Shown here one piece after another: positions 38,830-50,150 of a DNA stretch of 64,000 nt; the stretch's first letter is position 1; every line of letters starts with the position of its first letter. A model generated the notes under the pieces. It worked only from the letters and a program-made list of their open reading frames with translations. It made no database searches and was not told the origin of the DNA. Source of the DNA: Selaginella tamariscina (taxonomy: Eukaryota > Streptophyta > Lycopodiopsida > Selaginellales > Selaginellaceae); contig PUQB01000013.1 of NCBI GenBank assembly GCA_003024785.1, positions 744,001 to 808,000 on the forward strand, in the 5' to 3' direction. The position numbers and the translations under genes were made by a program.

Positions 38830-40010
38830 AGGATTAGGGTTCATGTAAAATTAGGGTTTGTGGGATCCGAAAGCGTTCGTGCTCACCTCCGGGATGGGGG
38901 GAGGAAGGCAGCCATGCTGGAGCTGGGCTCATCTGAGACAAGCCATGGCGTGAGTCCATGGAAGTATAAGTATTGCTCAAATACTTACACCGGCGCGGCT
39001 GAACAAGTTCGTGCTCATGCTTTCTTTTACTTAAGATTAGGGTTCATGTAAAATCAGGGTTCGCGGGATCCGAAAGCGTTCGTGCTCACCTCCGGGATGG
39101 GGGAAGGAAGGCAGCCATGCTGGAGCTGGGCTCATCTGAGACAAGCCATGGCGCGAGTCCATGGAAGTGTAAGTATTGCTCGAATACTTACACCGGCACG
39201 GCTAAACAAGTTCATGCTCACCTTTCACACCCTGAGTCCATGGAAGTGTAAGTATTCGAGGAAGTATAAGTATTGCTCGAATACTTACACCGGCGCGGTT
39301 GAACAAGTTCGTGCTCACCTTTCACACCCTGAGTCCATGGAAGTGTAAGTATTGCTCGAATACTTACACTGGCGCGGCTGAACAAGTTCGTGCTCACCTT
39401 GGGGGTGTGAAACACCAGCGCGGCTGAACAAGTTCGTGCTCACCTTGGGGTGTGAAAGGAAGGAATGTAGAATTCCTATACTTACACTGGCGCGGCTGAA
39501 CAAGTTCGTGCTCACCTTGGGGTGTGAAACACCAGCGCGGCTGAACAAGTTCGTGCTCACCTTTCACACCCTGAGTCCATGGAAGTGTAAGTATTGCTCG
39601 AATACTTACACCGGCGCGGCTGAACAAGTTCGTGCTCACCTTGGGGGTGTGAAAGGAAGGAATGTAGAATTCCTATACTTACACTGGCGCGGCTGAACAA
39701 GTTCGTGCTCACCTTGGCGTGCTCACCTTTCACACCCTGAGTCCATGGAAGTGTAAGTATTGCTCGAATACTTACACCGGCGCGGCTGAACAAGTTCGTG
39801 CTCACCTTGGGGGTGTGAAAGGAAGGAATGTAGAATTCCTATACTTACACTGGCGCGGCTGAACAAGTTCGTGCTCACCTTGGGGTGTGAAAGGAAGGAA
39901 TGTAGAGACTGAAATGTAGAATTCCTATACTTACACTGGCGCGGCTGAACAAGTTCGTGCTCATCTTGGGGGTGTGAAAGGAAGGAATGTAGAGACTTGT
40001 ATAGGACAGG
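38830..40010 (+). repeat. Mosaic array of BED zinc-finger exon pieces
   Basis: About twelve copies of a core GAACAAGTTCGTGCTCA occur in mosaic units of roughly 45-200 bp. In the frame of the longest pieces they read PWKCKYCSNTYTGAAEQVR, AHL, then GVKGRNVETC. This is the C-x2-C-x13-H-x11-C layout of plant hAT BED fingers. The first two units (38830-39010, 39030-39215) also carry a leader and MGSESVRAHLRD-like N-terminal sequence. At least five copies hold a perfect 11-bp inverted repeat, GTGTAAGTATT and its complement around GCTCG. Unit junctions fall at or beside these hairpins. The array is GC-richer than its surroundings. It is not one open frame throughout. Confidence 0.85.
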
Positions 40011-40385
40011 TGTAAGGATCATGAGTCATTTTTTACCTTTCACAGGACTTGAACCAGAGACCTTTTAATTAACACACACATGTGTTAACCAACTGGTCCG
40101 TATGATCCTGGATACTGAACTACACCATCAACAGCAAGGCGTATATTCATACGCATGTTCCAGACCAGTTATGGACCACACATTCCAGACCAGTTGTGGA
40201 CCATACAATCCTCAGGACCTCAGATATATAAACAGGGTTCCAGTTCCAGGTTTCTCAGAATCATTCAACACTAGTCTTCAGCCTTGTGTTTCATTTTGTA
40301 TTCATTTCTTTCTTGAATACAATCTCCTCCTTTCAAGGTTCCACCCTTGTTCTAAAGGTTTCGCCCTTTGCACAAGGTCGTGATA
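40011..40385 (+). repeat. Chromovirus copy 1, 5' LTR
   Basis: Starts TGTAAGGATC. A TATATAAA box stands at 40225-40232 and CTCAGAATCATTCAA at 40254-40268, about 30 bases downstream, where transcription should start. A tRNA-like block occupies 40016-40108 on the antisense strand. Confidence 0.9.
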
Positions 40386-40387
40386 GT

Positions 40388-40402
40388 TTGAATGATTCTG
40401 AG
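40388..40402 (+). promoter_or_regulatory. Self-complementary primer-binding-site candidate
   Basis: TTGAATGATTCTGAG, two bases after the LTR, is the exact reverse complement of LTR bases 40254-40268 at the predicted transcript 5' end. This resembles the self-priming site of Tf1-type elements rather than a tRNA-complementary site. Confidence 0.65.
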
Positions 40403-43400
40403 GTAGTGACAAGCTTCTGTTTCCACTTGTCATTGATCCCATTTTCTTTCTCTCTCTCTTTTCAATTTTCTTTTCGATTTCTTTTCTTTTCTTTTTCTTT
40501 TCTGATTTTCTTCTCTTTTTCTTTTTGATTCTTCTTCTTCAACTCATCATGTCCGAGCATGCTCTTCATGAGCAAGTTGTTGCCCTCCAGCAGCAGCTCA
40601 AACAACTACACCTGGAGAATGATCAGCTCCGACAGCGTGCGAATTCTCTAGAGTCGAAGATCAGCATGCTCGAAAAGTTTGATGGTACCCAATCGAAGTT
40701 CCAAGGTTTTCTTAATCAAGTTCGTCTGCGGATCGTGATGCAGCCAAGGCGCTACAGCACAGAACTCATTAAGGTTGGATTGATCGGGTCGCTGCTTTCT
40801 GGTTTTGCTCTTTCATGGTTCTCAGCCTTGCTGGAGAACAATAATCCAATCCTTGGGAATTTTGACGAGTTTGTGGAACGGTTCACGGATGTTCAGTGAC
40901 GTGGATCGTGAGAGTGCTGCCATCACCAAACTCCGTCAGCTTCACCAAGGGGGTATGTCGGTAGCAGAGTACGCATCGAAGTTTCAACTTCTTGCTTGTG
41001 ATGTCACATGGGGAGATCGTGCTCTCAAGGAGGTTTTCCGGTCGGGGTTGCAGGACGAGGTCAAAGACATGTTGCTGAATTTTGCGGTTCCGGAAACCCT
41101 CACCAGCATGATCGAGTTGGCAATTCGTTGTGACAACCGGTTGATCGAGCGGAAACAAGAACGTCGGCATCCTTCTTTCTTCTTGGTGCCGTCTTCTTCC
41201 ATTTCTGCAGTCCCTGTTCCCTCATCTGCTGATTCATCATCTTCCTCAGTAGAACCATCCCCGATGGAATTAGGGCGATCACGCCGAGGCAAGCTTTTGC
41301 CAACCGAACGTCAGAAGCGGATTCAGTACAAGCTTTGTTTGTACTGTGGGGACCCGTACACAAGTTGGAGAATTGTCATCGACGTCCAAAACAAGCTCGT
41401 GAAGTGGCCCTTGCTGTGCTGCCGGGAAACGAGAAGATCCAGCCCGAATAGGAGCCGTCCGGCTGGATTGCCGTGGAACAACTCATGTTCCTCAAGGCTC
41501 TTCACTCATAACATCTTCCCTTCCTCATCTTGGATCCATTCCATCCACGAAGGTGTGCAAGCCGTTCCATGTTCCGGTGCAGCTGAAGACACCAGAGGTG
41601 GAGTTCTCTGGTAAAGCTTTGGTGGATAGCGGAGCGAACGCAAATTTCATCGACAAGAATTTTGCTGTCAAACACGGGATCCGTCTACATCCTTTGAAGA
41701 CTCCTGGTTCTGTACGGGTCGTTGACGGACGAGATATCAAATCTGGAGCGGTAAAATGACACGGAGTTCGTTGAGGTCGTTGCTTGCGGTGTTGTGCAAC
41801 ATCTCCTTCAGTGTTGTTTCTATTCCAGACTCTACGATTATCCTTGGTTTGCCGTGGATCGAGTTGGTGGATCCTGGTTGGAGAGAACATTTCATGAACA
41901 GTTTCCCAACTGTTTTAACTCTAGCCACACTCTTTGATTTCGATCCTGTTCCAGTTCCTCTCCACTTCGAGTCTCGCATATCACCTTGAAGCAGTTCAAG
42001 AAAGATAGCCGACATGACCCAGCATCCGTGTTCGCGATCAAAGTCTATCCCTGCTCTGCTAAGGATGTTTCTATTCTTCCTGCCTTACCAAAGCAATATG
42101 TCGATTTCGCAGACGTCTTCGACAAAAAGAAAGCTTCTGGCCTTGCCACCGCACCGTGAGTACGACTGTCCTATCGATCTCGTTGAGGGTAAGCAGCCGT
42201 CCTCCGGTCCCATTTACGGTCTCTCACCAACGAGACATTGAGAGACATTGAGGACATTGAGGAATACATTGAGGAGAATCTTGTCACCGGATTTATCCGT
42301 CATTCGCGATCACCGGCTGGTGCTCCAGTATTCTTTGTTTCCAAGAAGGATGGAAGTCTCCGGCTCGTGGTGGACTACCGAGATCTGAATAAGGTCACCA
42401 TTCCAAACAAGTATCCTCTCCCGCTCGTCTCCGACATGCTCGAACGTCTTTCTGGTGCCCGTACTTCACAAAGATCGATTTAAGAGGAGCGTACAATCTC
42501 ATCCGAATTCGAGAAGGGGACGAGTGGAAAACAGCTTTCCGTACACGCTACGGACATTTCGAGTACGTAGTAATGCCGTTCGGCCTGACAAATGCACCTG
42601 CTGTGTTCCAGCACATGGCTAACGATATTTTGGGACTTCTTGGATTTGTTTGTCATCATGTACCTAGACGACATCCTGATATTTTCCAAGACTCGAGAAG
42701 AACACGAACGGCATGTACGGTTAGTCTTGGAGAGGCTCCGGAAGCACCACTTGTTTGCCAAGTTGGAGAAGTGCTCTTTCAGTCAGCAGTCTGTCGAGTT
42801 CCTGGGGTACATCATTTCAGCTGAAGGTGTTCACATGGATCCTGCAAAAGTCCGGACTGTATTGGAGTGGGAGAGACCATCAAATGTTCGTGATGTTCGA
42901 TGTTTTCCTCGGGTTTGCGAACTTCTATCGACGTTTCGTTCGGGATTTCTCCAAGATTGCATTGCCATTGACGAAGTTGACTGGCAAGGATGTTCCATTT
43001 GTCTGGTCCTCTGAGGCTGAGGAGGCGTTCGAGTTCCTAAAGAAGGCGTTCACCTCGGCACCTGTTCTTATCCATCCTGACCCTGCGAAGCCATATTTCG
43101 TGGAAGCTGATGCCTCTGACTTCGCCATTGGTGGAGTGTTGTCCCAGGAAGGTCCAGATCATCTTCTCCATCCCATTGCTTTCCATTCCCGCAAGTTCAC
43201 TGCACCTGAGATCAACTACGATGTCTACAACAAGGAGCTGCTGGCGATCGTCGATGCCTTTGAGGAGTGGCGCAGATTCCTTGAAGGTTCCCCGCATGTG
43301 GTTAAGGTGTATTGTGATCACAAGAACCTCCAGTACTGGGCAACAGCACGAGTTCTCAATCGACGTCAGGCGCGATGGGCACAGTCTTTGTCCCGGTTCC

Positions 43401-45079
43401 GATACGTGATTATTCATCGTCCCGGTCGTCTAAATGGCAAAGCAGATGCCTTATCTCGTCGCAGTTACCTAGCTCCAGTACCAGGTGAAATCCGATTTGA
43501 TCAACAAGAACAAGTCATCTGAGCTCCGACCAGTTGTTGGTGAACGCGCTTTCCCGTTCTTCTGCTCCAGTTGACACTTTTTGGATCTAATCCGAGAAAA
43601 TCTCCCTCAAGACGAGTTTGCTCGTGATGTCCTTGCACATGTTCGACGAGTTCAGCCATTGTCTTCAGGGTCACAACTACGAGATTATGCTGCTTTCCAT
43701 CTTCATAATGGGTTGCTGTACCACCACATCCAAATCTATGTTCCGGACGGAGAACTGAGGTTGCGAGCTGTCCAACACTGCCATGACAACACAGCTGCAG
43801 GACATTTTGGCATTCGGAAGACGATCGAGCTGGTACAACGGGTGTTCTGGTGGCCTCGGCTTCGCGTGTATGTTGAGAGATTTGTGCGATCTTGTGACAC
43901 GTGCCAGCGTACAAAGCTTCCTCGTCATCGACCGGTTGGACTACTACAGCCTCTTCCTATTGCTCAGCGGCCATGGTCATCCATCACCATGGATTTCCTC
44001 ACGGATTTACCGCCTTCTAGAGGGTTTGATGCTGTCCTAGTCATTGTTGATCGGTTCTCTAAGATGGCGCACTTTGTTCCCTGCAACAAGACATGTTCGG
44101 GTCCTGATGCTGCAGATCTGGTGTACCGGGAGGTGTTCCGCCTTCATGGTCTTCCTGATGAACTTGTCACTGATCGAGGTCCCCAGTTCACTTCGGCATT
44201 TTGGCGGAGATTCCTAGATCGGCTATGTATCACGGAAGCTGTTACTGCACATCATCCTAAACACAGATGGACAATCGGAGTGCACAATTCAGACTCTAGA
44301 ACAATATCTCCGGTGTTTCATTTCTCATCTACAAGATGATTGGGTCGATCTCCTTCCTGCTGCCGAGTTCGCGTACAACAACACGGCACACTCATCCATA
44401 GGTGTGTCGCCATTTTTCGCATTCTCTAGTGTTCATCCTCGCTGGTCCTACAGCTTGCCCGTGGTTCCTGGCCTCACCACTGCTGCTGATGATCATGTTG
44501 AGCATCTCCGACAGGTCCATGAAGAAGTGCAACATCATCTTCAACGCGCTCGGGATTTGCAACAACAAGCTGTTGATCGTTGCCGTTCTCTCCTCCAGCA
44601 TTCACAATTGGTGACCAAGTGTGGCTCCTCCGGTGTCATTGGCCAACCACACGTCCCTGTGATAGGGATTTGCAACAACAAGCTGCTGATCGTTCCCGTT
44701 CCTCTCCTCCAGCATTCACAATTGGTGACCAAGTGTGGCTCCTGCGGCGTCATTGGCCAACCACACGTCCCTGTGACAAGGAGGACTATCAACGCTTAGG
44801 GCCATTTCGCATCATCGACAAACTCTATGATGTGACGTTTCGTCTCGAGCTTCCGCCAACCATCCGGATCCATCCCGTGTTCCATGTTTCTTTGTTGGAG
44901 CCTTATCATGCTCCTTCTGAACCTGGCCGACTTCTTCCACCACCTCCTCCAGTTACAGTTGCTGGTAAACTTGAGTTCGAGGTTGCTACAATTCTTGACT
45001 CCAAACTTGTTCGTGGTCAGCTTCACTATTTCGTGGACTGGATCGGTTATACACCTGGTGAACGCACTTGGGATCAACG

Positions 45080-45490
45080 ATATCCTGCAAAACCTGGACC
45101 AGTGACACCTCATCTTGTTCATGCTCTTGATCTTGTTGCCGAGTTGATCCTGATCTTGTTGCCGAGTTCCATCAACGATATCCTGCAAAACCTAGACCAG
45201 TGACGCCTCATCTTGTTCATGCTCCTGATCTTGTTGCCGAGTTGATCCTGATCTTGTTGCCGAGTTCCATCAACGATATCCTGCAAAACCTTTGTTGCCG
45301 AGTTGATCCTGATCTTGTTGCCGAGTTCCATCAACGATATCCTGCAAAACCTAAACCAGTGACGCCTCATCTTGTTCATGCTCCTGATCTTGTTGTCGAG
45401 TTCCATCAATGATATCCAGGTTTTGGACGCCTCATCTTGTTCATGCTCCTGATCTTGTTGTCGAGTTCCATCAATGATATCCTGCAAAAC
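45080..45490 (+). repeat. Tandem repeat after the chromodomain of copy 1
   Basis: Four to five imperfect units of about 70-110 bp share CATCAACGATATCCTGCAAA and CATCTTGTTCATGCTCCTGA. The same array, differently rearranged, is in copy 2 at 49770-50150. Confidence 0.85.
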
Positions 45491-45517
45491 CTGGACCGGT
45501 GCTCGTAGGGGAGATCG

Positions 45518-45892
45518 TGTAAGGATCATGAGTCATTTTTTGTCTTTCACAGGACTTGAACCCGAGACCTTTTGGTTAACACACACATGTGTTAACCAAC
45601 TGGTCCATATGATCCTGGATGCTGAACTACACCATCAATAGCAAGGCGTATATTCATACGCATGTTCCAGACCAGTTATGGACCACACATTCCAGACCAG
45701 TTGTGGACCATACAATCCTCAGGACCTCAGATATATAAACAGGGTTCCAGTTCCAGGTTTCTCAGAATCATTCAACACCAGTCTTTGGCCTTGTATTTCA
45801 TTTTGTATTCATTTCTTTCTTGAATACAATCTCCTCCTTTCAAGGTTCCACCCTTGTTTTAAAGGTTTTGCCCTTTGCACAAGGTCGTGACA
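45518..45892 (+). repeat. Chromovirus copy 1, 3' LTR
   Basis: Preceded by a purine-rich AGGGGAGATCG. It holds the best-preserved tRNA-like block (45523-45615), including a perfect 12-bp stem with a 4-base loop at 45572-45599. Confidence 0.9.
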
Positions 45893-47891
45893 ATAGGTGC
45901 CACTGGAGGTGGTGAACAAGGCTCGGGCATCTTTTAATCGTGTGGAGCTCACGAAGAGCTCCATGATTGCAGCAAGTCCCCAAGAGAGACTTGCCATAGC
46001 TCACAAGACTGAGGTCGGTGAGGTGAGCGGCGGTGCCATCTGCGGGGCAAGTGGTGGGGCTACCGGAGGGCTGGGCGAGGCAAGCAGCGGCAGCGTTCCA
46101 CTTTCTGGGAGCAGCAGTCTTAAACGAAGTGCTGCACCAGCGCTAGATGGTGACATTCGAAAGATGATGAAGTCTGCAAAGGTTCAATGTTTGGATGATG
46201 CCGTGGCCGAGTTCTTCTACGTTGAAAATATCCCTTTCAACACCATTCGGAGGCCAAATCTGAGGAAGTTGCTTCAAGCTGCTATCGACTTCAACCCTGG
46301 AGCTCTTGCACAGATGATGGGATATGAGAAGCTGCGGAGTACACAACTGAAGAAGCTTTATGATAGTGTCAATGCTTGACTTGATCCAATCCGTGAGGGG
46401 TGGAGGTTAGCATCGTCACCGATGGCTGGTTTGACAACCGTAGCCGATCCTTGATCAACTTCATGGCCTCCAACGTCCAGTCTGTGGATTCCGAGGGCAG
46501 GACAAAGACGGGAGAGTGGATTTGGGTCGAGCTGAAGAAAGTGATTCAAGAAGCTGGCAAAGAAAACGTTGTTCAGGTGATCACTGACAATGCATCAAAC
46601 TGTGTGCAGATGGGAGAACTCATGACAACTAAGTATCCTCACATTCTCCATGGCCACAGCCAGTGTGTGTGCCACGTCTTGGACCTTCTCTTCGAAGACA
46701 TCGGGAGCTTGTTGTGGGTAAAACCATTGGTGAAAGGCTGCAACGAGGTGGTAACTTTTATCACCAAAAAACCTCGTGTTCTGGCTTTGTTTCGGAAGCT
46801 GAGCAATCGGGATCTCATCAAGCTGGCGAGCACAAGGTTCGTTTACATGTTTTTAGTGATGTCTCAGCTCCTGAATTTGACGACCTTGGAGGCATTGAAG
46901 GAGATGGTTGTGAGCTCCAAGTGGCGGCGATTGGACGTCACGAAGACTGCCAAAGCCCAATGAATTCGAACTTGGATCTTAGAAGAGACTCCAAACTCTT
47001 TCTGGACTAGGTGCCAGCACTTTTTGGTGCTGCTTGGACCGCTCGTCAAGGTCTTGAAGCTTGCGGACCGGAAGGGGGCAACTTCCGGTCTCATTTTCGA
47101 GGCTATGGACCGGATGAATGAGAAGCTTTCAGAGGCTATTGAGACTGGGATTTTAGCCGAGGAAGAGGTCGAGGAGATCAACATGTTCATGATGGAGGAT
47201 CATGGCGAGGGAGGTTGGAAAGCAGCTCGTTGGTTCCAGATGCATTCGATCTTGCATGGAGCTGCTTTTGTTCTGAACCCAGCTTTTCTTCATCTCCCTC
47301 CCGACCAGGAGGCTCAGGAAGATTTTGTGGAGTACCTAGAGTTGTATTGCAAAGGAGATTGAGGACAAGTTGCTGCACGAGTTTCAGAGTTTCCGTCAAC
47401 AACTTGGCCGTTTGTTCTCTTCGGAGGCAGCAAAGCAGGTGCGTATAAACTGTTTGTTTGTCAACTTTTTAGACTGATTCTCTTGTATAGATGGAGAACC
47501 GGAAACACCCGGTGAGTTGGTGGAGCAACTTTGGTGCAGGCACACTAGAACTTCAAAGGCTTGCTTTACGAATCTTGAGTCAGCCAGTTTGTGCTTCACC
47601 ATGCGAGCGCGAAACTGGAGCTCATGGAGCATGATCCAGACGAAGAGGAGGTCTCGACTGCTCTCCAAAAACTTGAAGAAGCTGGTTTTTGTGCACACAA
47701 ATATGCGTGTTGTACAGAAGATCGAGTCCGGGAGTTTGAGGCTTATCGAGCATGATCTTGATAACCTTGAGCTTGAGCCTCAGTGGCAAAGGATCCTTGC
47801 ATTTCAGGAGGTTGTTGAAGAACCTCTTCAACAATCTGATGACGGCGGCGCTAGTGGTGATGATGTTCTAGATTTGAAGGATGAAAATTAG
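45893..47891 (+). pseudogene. hAT transposase, BED/DUF659/dimerisation type, body of the coding region
   Basis: Continues the BED-finger reading frame of the hAT element across the chromovirus insertion point (VPLEVVNKARASF). Landmarks: SIVTDGWFDNRSRSLINF (first catalytic Asp region) and VQVITDNASNCV (second Asp) are typical of DUF659-type hAT transposases. STRFVYMFLVMSQL and AMDRMNEKLSEAI follow. After a 52-nt intron (47439-47490) comes the C-terminal dimerisation signature: VSWWSNFGAG, LQRLALRILSQPVCASPCE and LVFVHTNMRV. An in-frame TGA stands near 46376 and frame shifts near 46400 and 46960, with another in the C-terminal CERNWS region near 47600. The copy is probably inactive, though most of its length is preserved. 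Confidence 0.88.
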
Positions 47892-48041
47892 ATTAAACCT
47901 ATATTATATTATGTTAAACTTTGTTTAGTAACAGTTAATTATTTTTTAATTATATTAAAACTAAAAACCATTATACCCGTTCGAAAAAAGCTAAACGGGT
48001 ATTAACGTTCGATACCCGTTCGAATTCGGTTGCGTTCGAAT

Positions 48042-48058
48042 GTTCGGATGCAAGTATG
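48042..48058 (-). repeat. hAT 3' terminal inverted repeat
   Basis: Reverse complement of CATACTTGCATCCGAAC, followed by the target duplication CTGTAGAT. Direct and inverted CGAACGGGTA-type motifs lie just inside at 47979-48022. Confidence 0.9.
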
Positions 48059-48066
48059 CTGTAGAT

Positions 48067-49336
48067 TTCTAAAAAATGAAAGAGGGAAATTTAAAATCCA
48101 CTAGTGGTGCTATTGTCCCTTTTAGGATTCTTGCTGCATTGGCCTCTAATTACTCCATGTTTACTAATTTCGTGTTACACTTGGCTCTGAACATCCTACT
48201 GAAAAAGACATTTAATCCCCTAAAGCCTCCCATTGATCATGATCTAATAATTAGGAGCACTCATAGTTGGATGAAATAAGGAATTGTTTGTTTTCTATTA
48301 AGCTATACACTAAAATTAAAATTACAAGAATTTAAATTTACAAATAAAAACAACTATAGATCATCTTTTCCTTTTTTATACCCATGTGCCTTTTTTGATG
48401 AAGATGCTTTCATTTTCTATTCAAATTGATTTTCTTTTTTTTGCTCCTTATTTGTGTTGTTATTAACATTTTCTTCTTTTCCTTCCCCATCGCATGCAAA
48501 TCAAGGATATCAACAATACCAAACCTCATAAAATAAAAAGTTGTGTAATGAACCAAGTCAAGGATGTTCACCAGAGCAATAGGCAACTAGACAATGTGTG
48601 AAACTTGGCAAGGGGCTCATGGATGAACCCACTCAAGAAGAACTCTCAATATAACATAAGGTCTCCCAAAAAAATCTTTTTGATAGTTGACAATTATTTG
48701 TCTTCTTTGACCTTAATGAGGTGTTGGTTTATCATGAAAAATGAGGGCTAGGTTGTAAGGACACGTGCCATGAAATTTTCATGTTGACCTTTAATAAACG
48801 GCTCATGTTTGTGCATAAATAAATGGATAACTCTTCAAAACTCTCCAGTTGAAAGGATTTCATATGGATATTTTAATTTTAACTCAATTGCATGATGCAG
48901 AAGAAATGGTCTTAATAATTAAGCAATGTTACTTCTTTTTCACCTTAATTTTTTTTATTATAGTGGGAATATCATTGTTTACCGAGATTGCTACATAAAT
49001 TTGGGAAAAGTGGACTTAGAAGACATACTTGTAAAAGACTTCTCACTTCTCATCTAAAATAAAAGTCCCATATAAAGAATTACCAAGTGATTCTTGTGAA
49101 TAACAACCCATTAAAAATGTTCTCAACTTAAAAATTATTGGATTGTACTTAATTTCATACAACCTTTTTAAATTCAAACATGGGAAGGACAACAAGTGAT
49201 TAATAAGTTATTCACTTAATGTAGATAAACAATGAGCCTTTTCAACTATATTATAACTTAGCCATTCGAGACCTCATTCATAAAATGTAACTAAAGTTAT
49301 TCAACCCCCATTTTAACTCGAAATAGTCAAAGATAT
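48067..49336. other. Spacer between the hAT element and chromovirus copy 2
   Basis: Moderately AT-rich. A 67-codon frame at 48076-48279 shows no family resemblance, and nothing else coding is evident. Confidence 0.45.
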
Positions 49337-49733
49337 TGTCACAACCTTGTGCAAAGGGCAAAACCTTTAGAACAAGGGTGGAACCTTGAAAGGAGGAGAT
49401 TGTATTCAAGAAAGAGATGAATACAAAATGAAGCACAAGGCCGAAGACTGGTGTTGAATGATTCTGAAAAACCTGGAACTGGAACCCTGTTTATATATTT
49501 AGGTCCTGAGGATTGTATGGTCCATAACTGATTTGGAATGTGTGATCCACAACTGGTCTGGAATGTGTGCTCCATAACTGGTCTGGAACATGCGTATGAA
49601 TATACGCCTTGCTGTTGATGGTGTTTCAACATCCAGGATCATACGGACCAGTTGGTTAACACATGTGTGTGTTAGCCAAAAGGTCTCGGGTTCAAGTCCT
49701 ATGAAAGACAAAAAATAACCCATGATCCTTACA
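49337..49733 (-). repeat. Chromovirus copy 2, 3' LTR
   Basis: Minus-strand TGTAAGGATC start at 49733 and TGTCACAACC at the other edge on the plus strand. Contains the tRNA-like block near its 49.63-49.73 kb side. Confidence 0.88.
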
Positions 49734-49769
49734 CTATCTCCCCTTCGATGACGAGCATTGCGCGTCACT

Positions 49770-50150
49770 GGTCCAGGTTTTGCAGGATATCGTTGATGGA
49801 ACTTGGCAACAAGATCAGGAGCATGAACAAGATGTCCAGGTTTTGCAGGATATCGTTGATGGAACTTGGCAACAAGATCAGGAGCATGAACAAGATGTCC
49901 AGGTTTTGCAGGATATCGTTGATGGAACTTGGCAACAAGATCAGGAGCATGAACAAGATGAGCAGCATGGTCCAGGTTTTGCAGGATATCGTTGATGAAA
50001 CTCGGCAACAAGATCAGGAGCATGAGATATCGTTGATGGAACTTGGCAACAAGATCAGGAGCATGAACAAGATGAGCAGCATGGTCCAGGTTTTGCAGGA
50101 TATTGTTGATGGAACTCGGCAACAAGATCAAGAGCATGAACAAGATGAGC
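49770..50150 (-). repeat. Tandem repeat after the chromodomain of copy 2
   Basis: Five units of about 66-75 bp share TTTTGCAGGATATCGTTGAT and GGCAACAAGATCAGGAGCAT. This is the counterpart of 45080-45490 with a different copy number and order. Confidence 0.85.

Larger units (their letters stand above)
40011..45892 (+). mobile_element. Ty3/Gypsy chromovirus (fossil), copy 1, inserted in the hAT transposase gene
   Basis: LTRs at 40011-40385 and 45518-45892 (375 bp each, TG...CA-type ends) flank gag (from about 40550), protease, reverse transcriptase (about 42.24-42.95 kb), RNase H (to about 43.4 kb), integrase (43.58-44.8 kb) and a chromodomain (about 44.97-45.07 kb) in Ty3/Gypsy order. The flanking 5-mers ACAGG and ATAGG fit a 5-bp target duplication with one later change. 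The two LTRs differ at about 15 positions by eye, mostly transitions, suggesting a moderately recent insertion (inference). The element is broken, with roughly ten breaks. Notable parts are a pyrimidine-rich leader (40440-40545), a self-complementary primer-site candidate, a 110-bp tandem duplication in the integrase tail and a repeat array after the chromodomain. Confidence 0.92.
38709..48058 (+). mobile_element. hAT-superfamily DNA transposon with 8-bp target duplication, carrying a nested chromovirus
   Basis: CATACTTGCATTTGAAC at 38709-38725 and its near-perfect complement at 48042-48058 (two mismatches) are terminal inverted repeats. The 8 bases CTGTAGAT stand directly outside both ends (38701-38708 and 48059-48066), the duplication size of hAT elements. 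Subterminal copies of CGAACGGGTA-like motifs lie at both ends (near 38719 and 47979-48022). Inside are a BED-finger array, a hAT transposase relic with DUF659-like and dimerisation parts, and a 5.9-kb chromovirus. Without the chromovirus the element is about 3.5 kb, normal for hAT. Order of events: hAT first, chromovirus later. Confidence 0.92.

Noticed and set aside
40016-40108. A genuine tRNA gene
   Set aside because: Boxes A and B and an acceptor-like stem exist, but the anticodon arm is replaced by a long palindrome and the block is part of a repeated LTR.
48076-48279. 67-codon frame as a gene
   Set aside because: No family resemblance, no exon partners, and it lies in decayed repeat surroundings.
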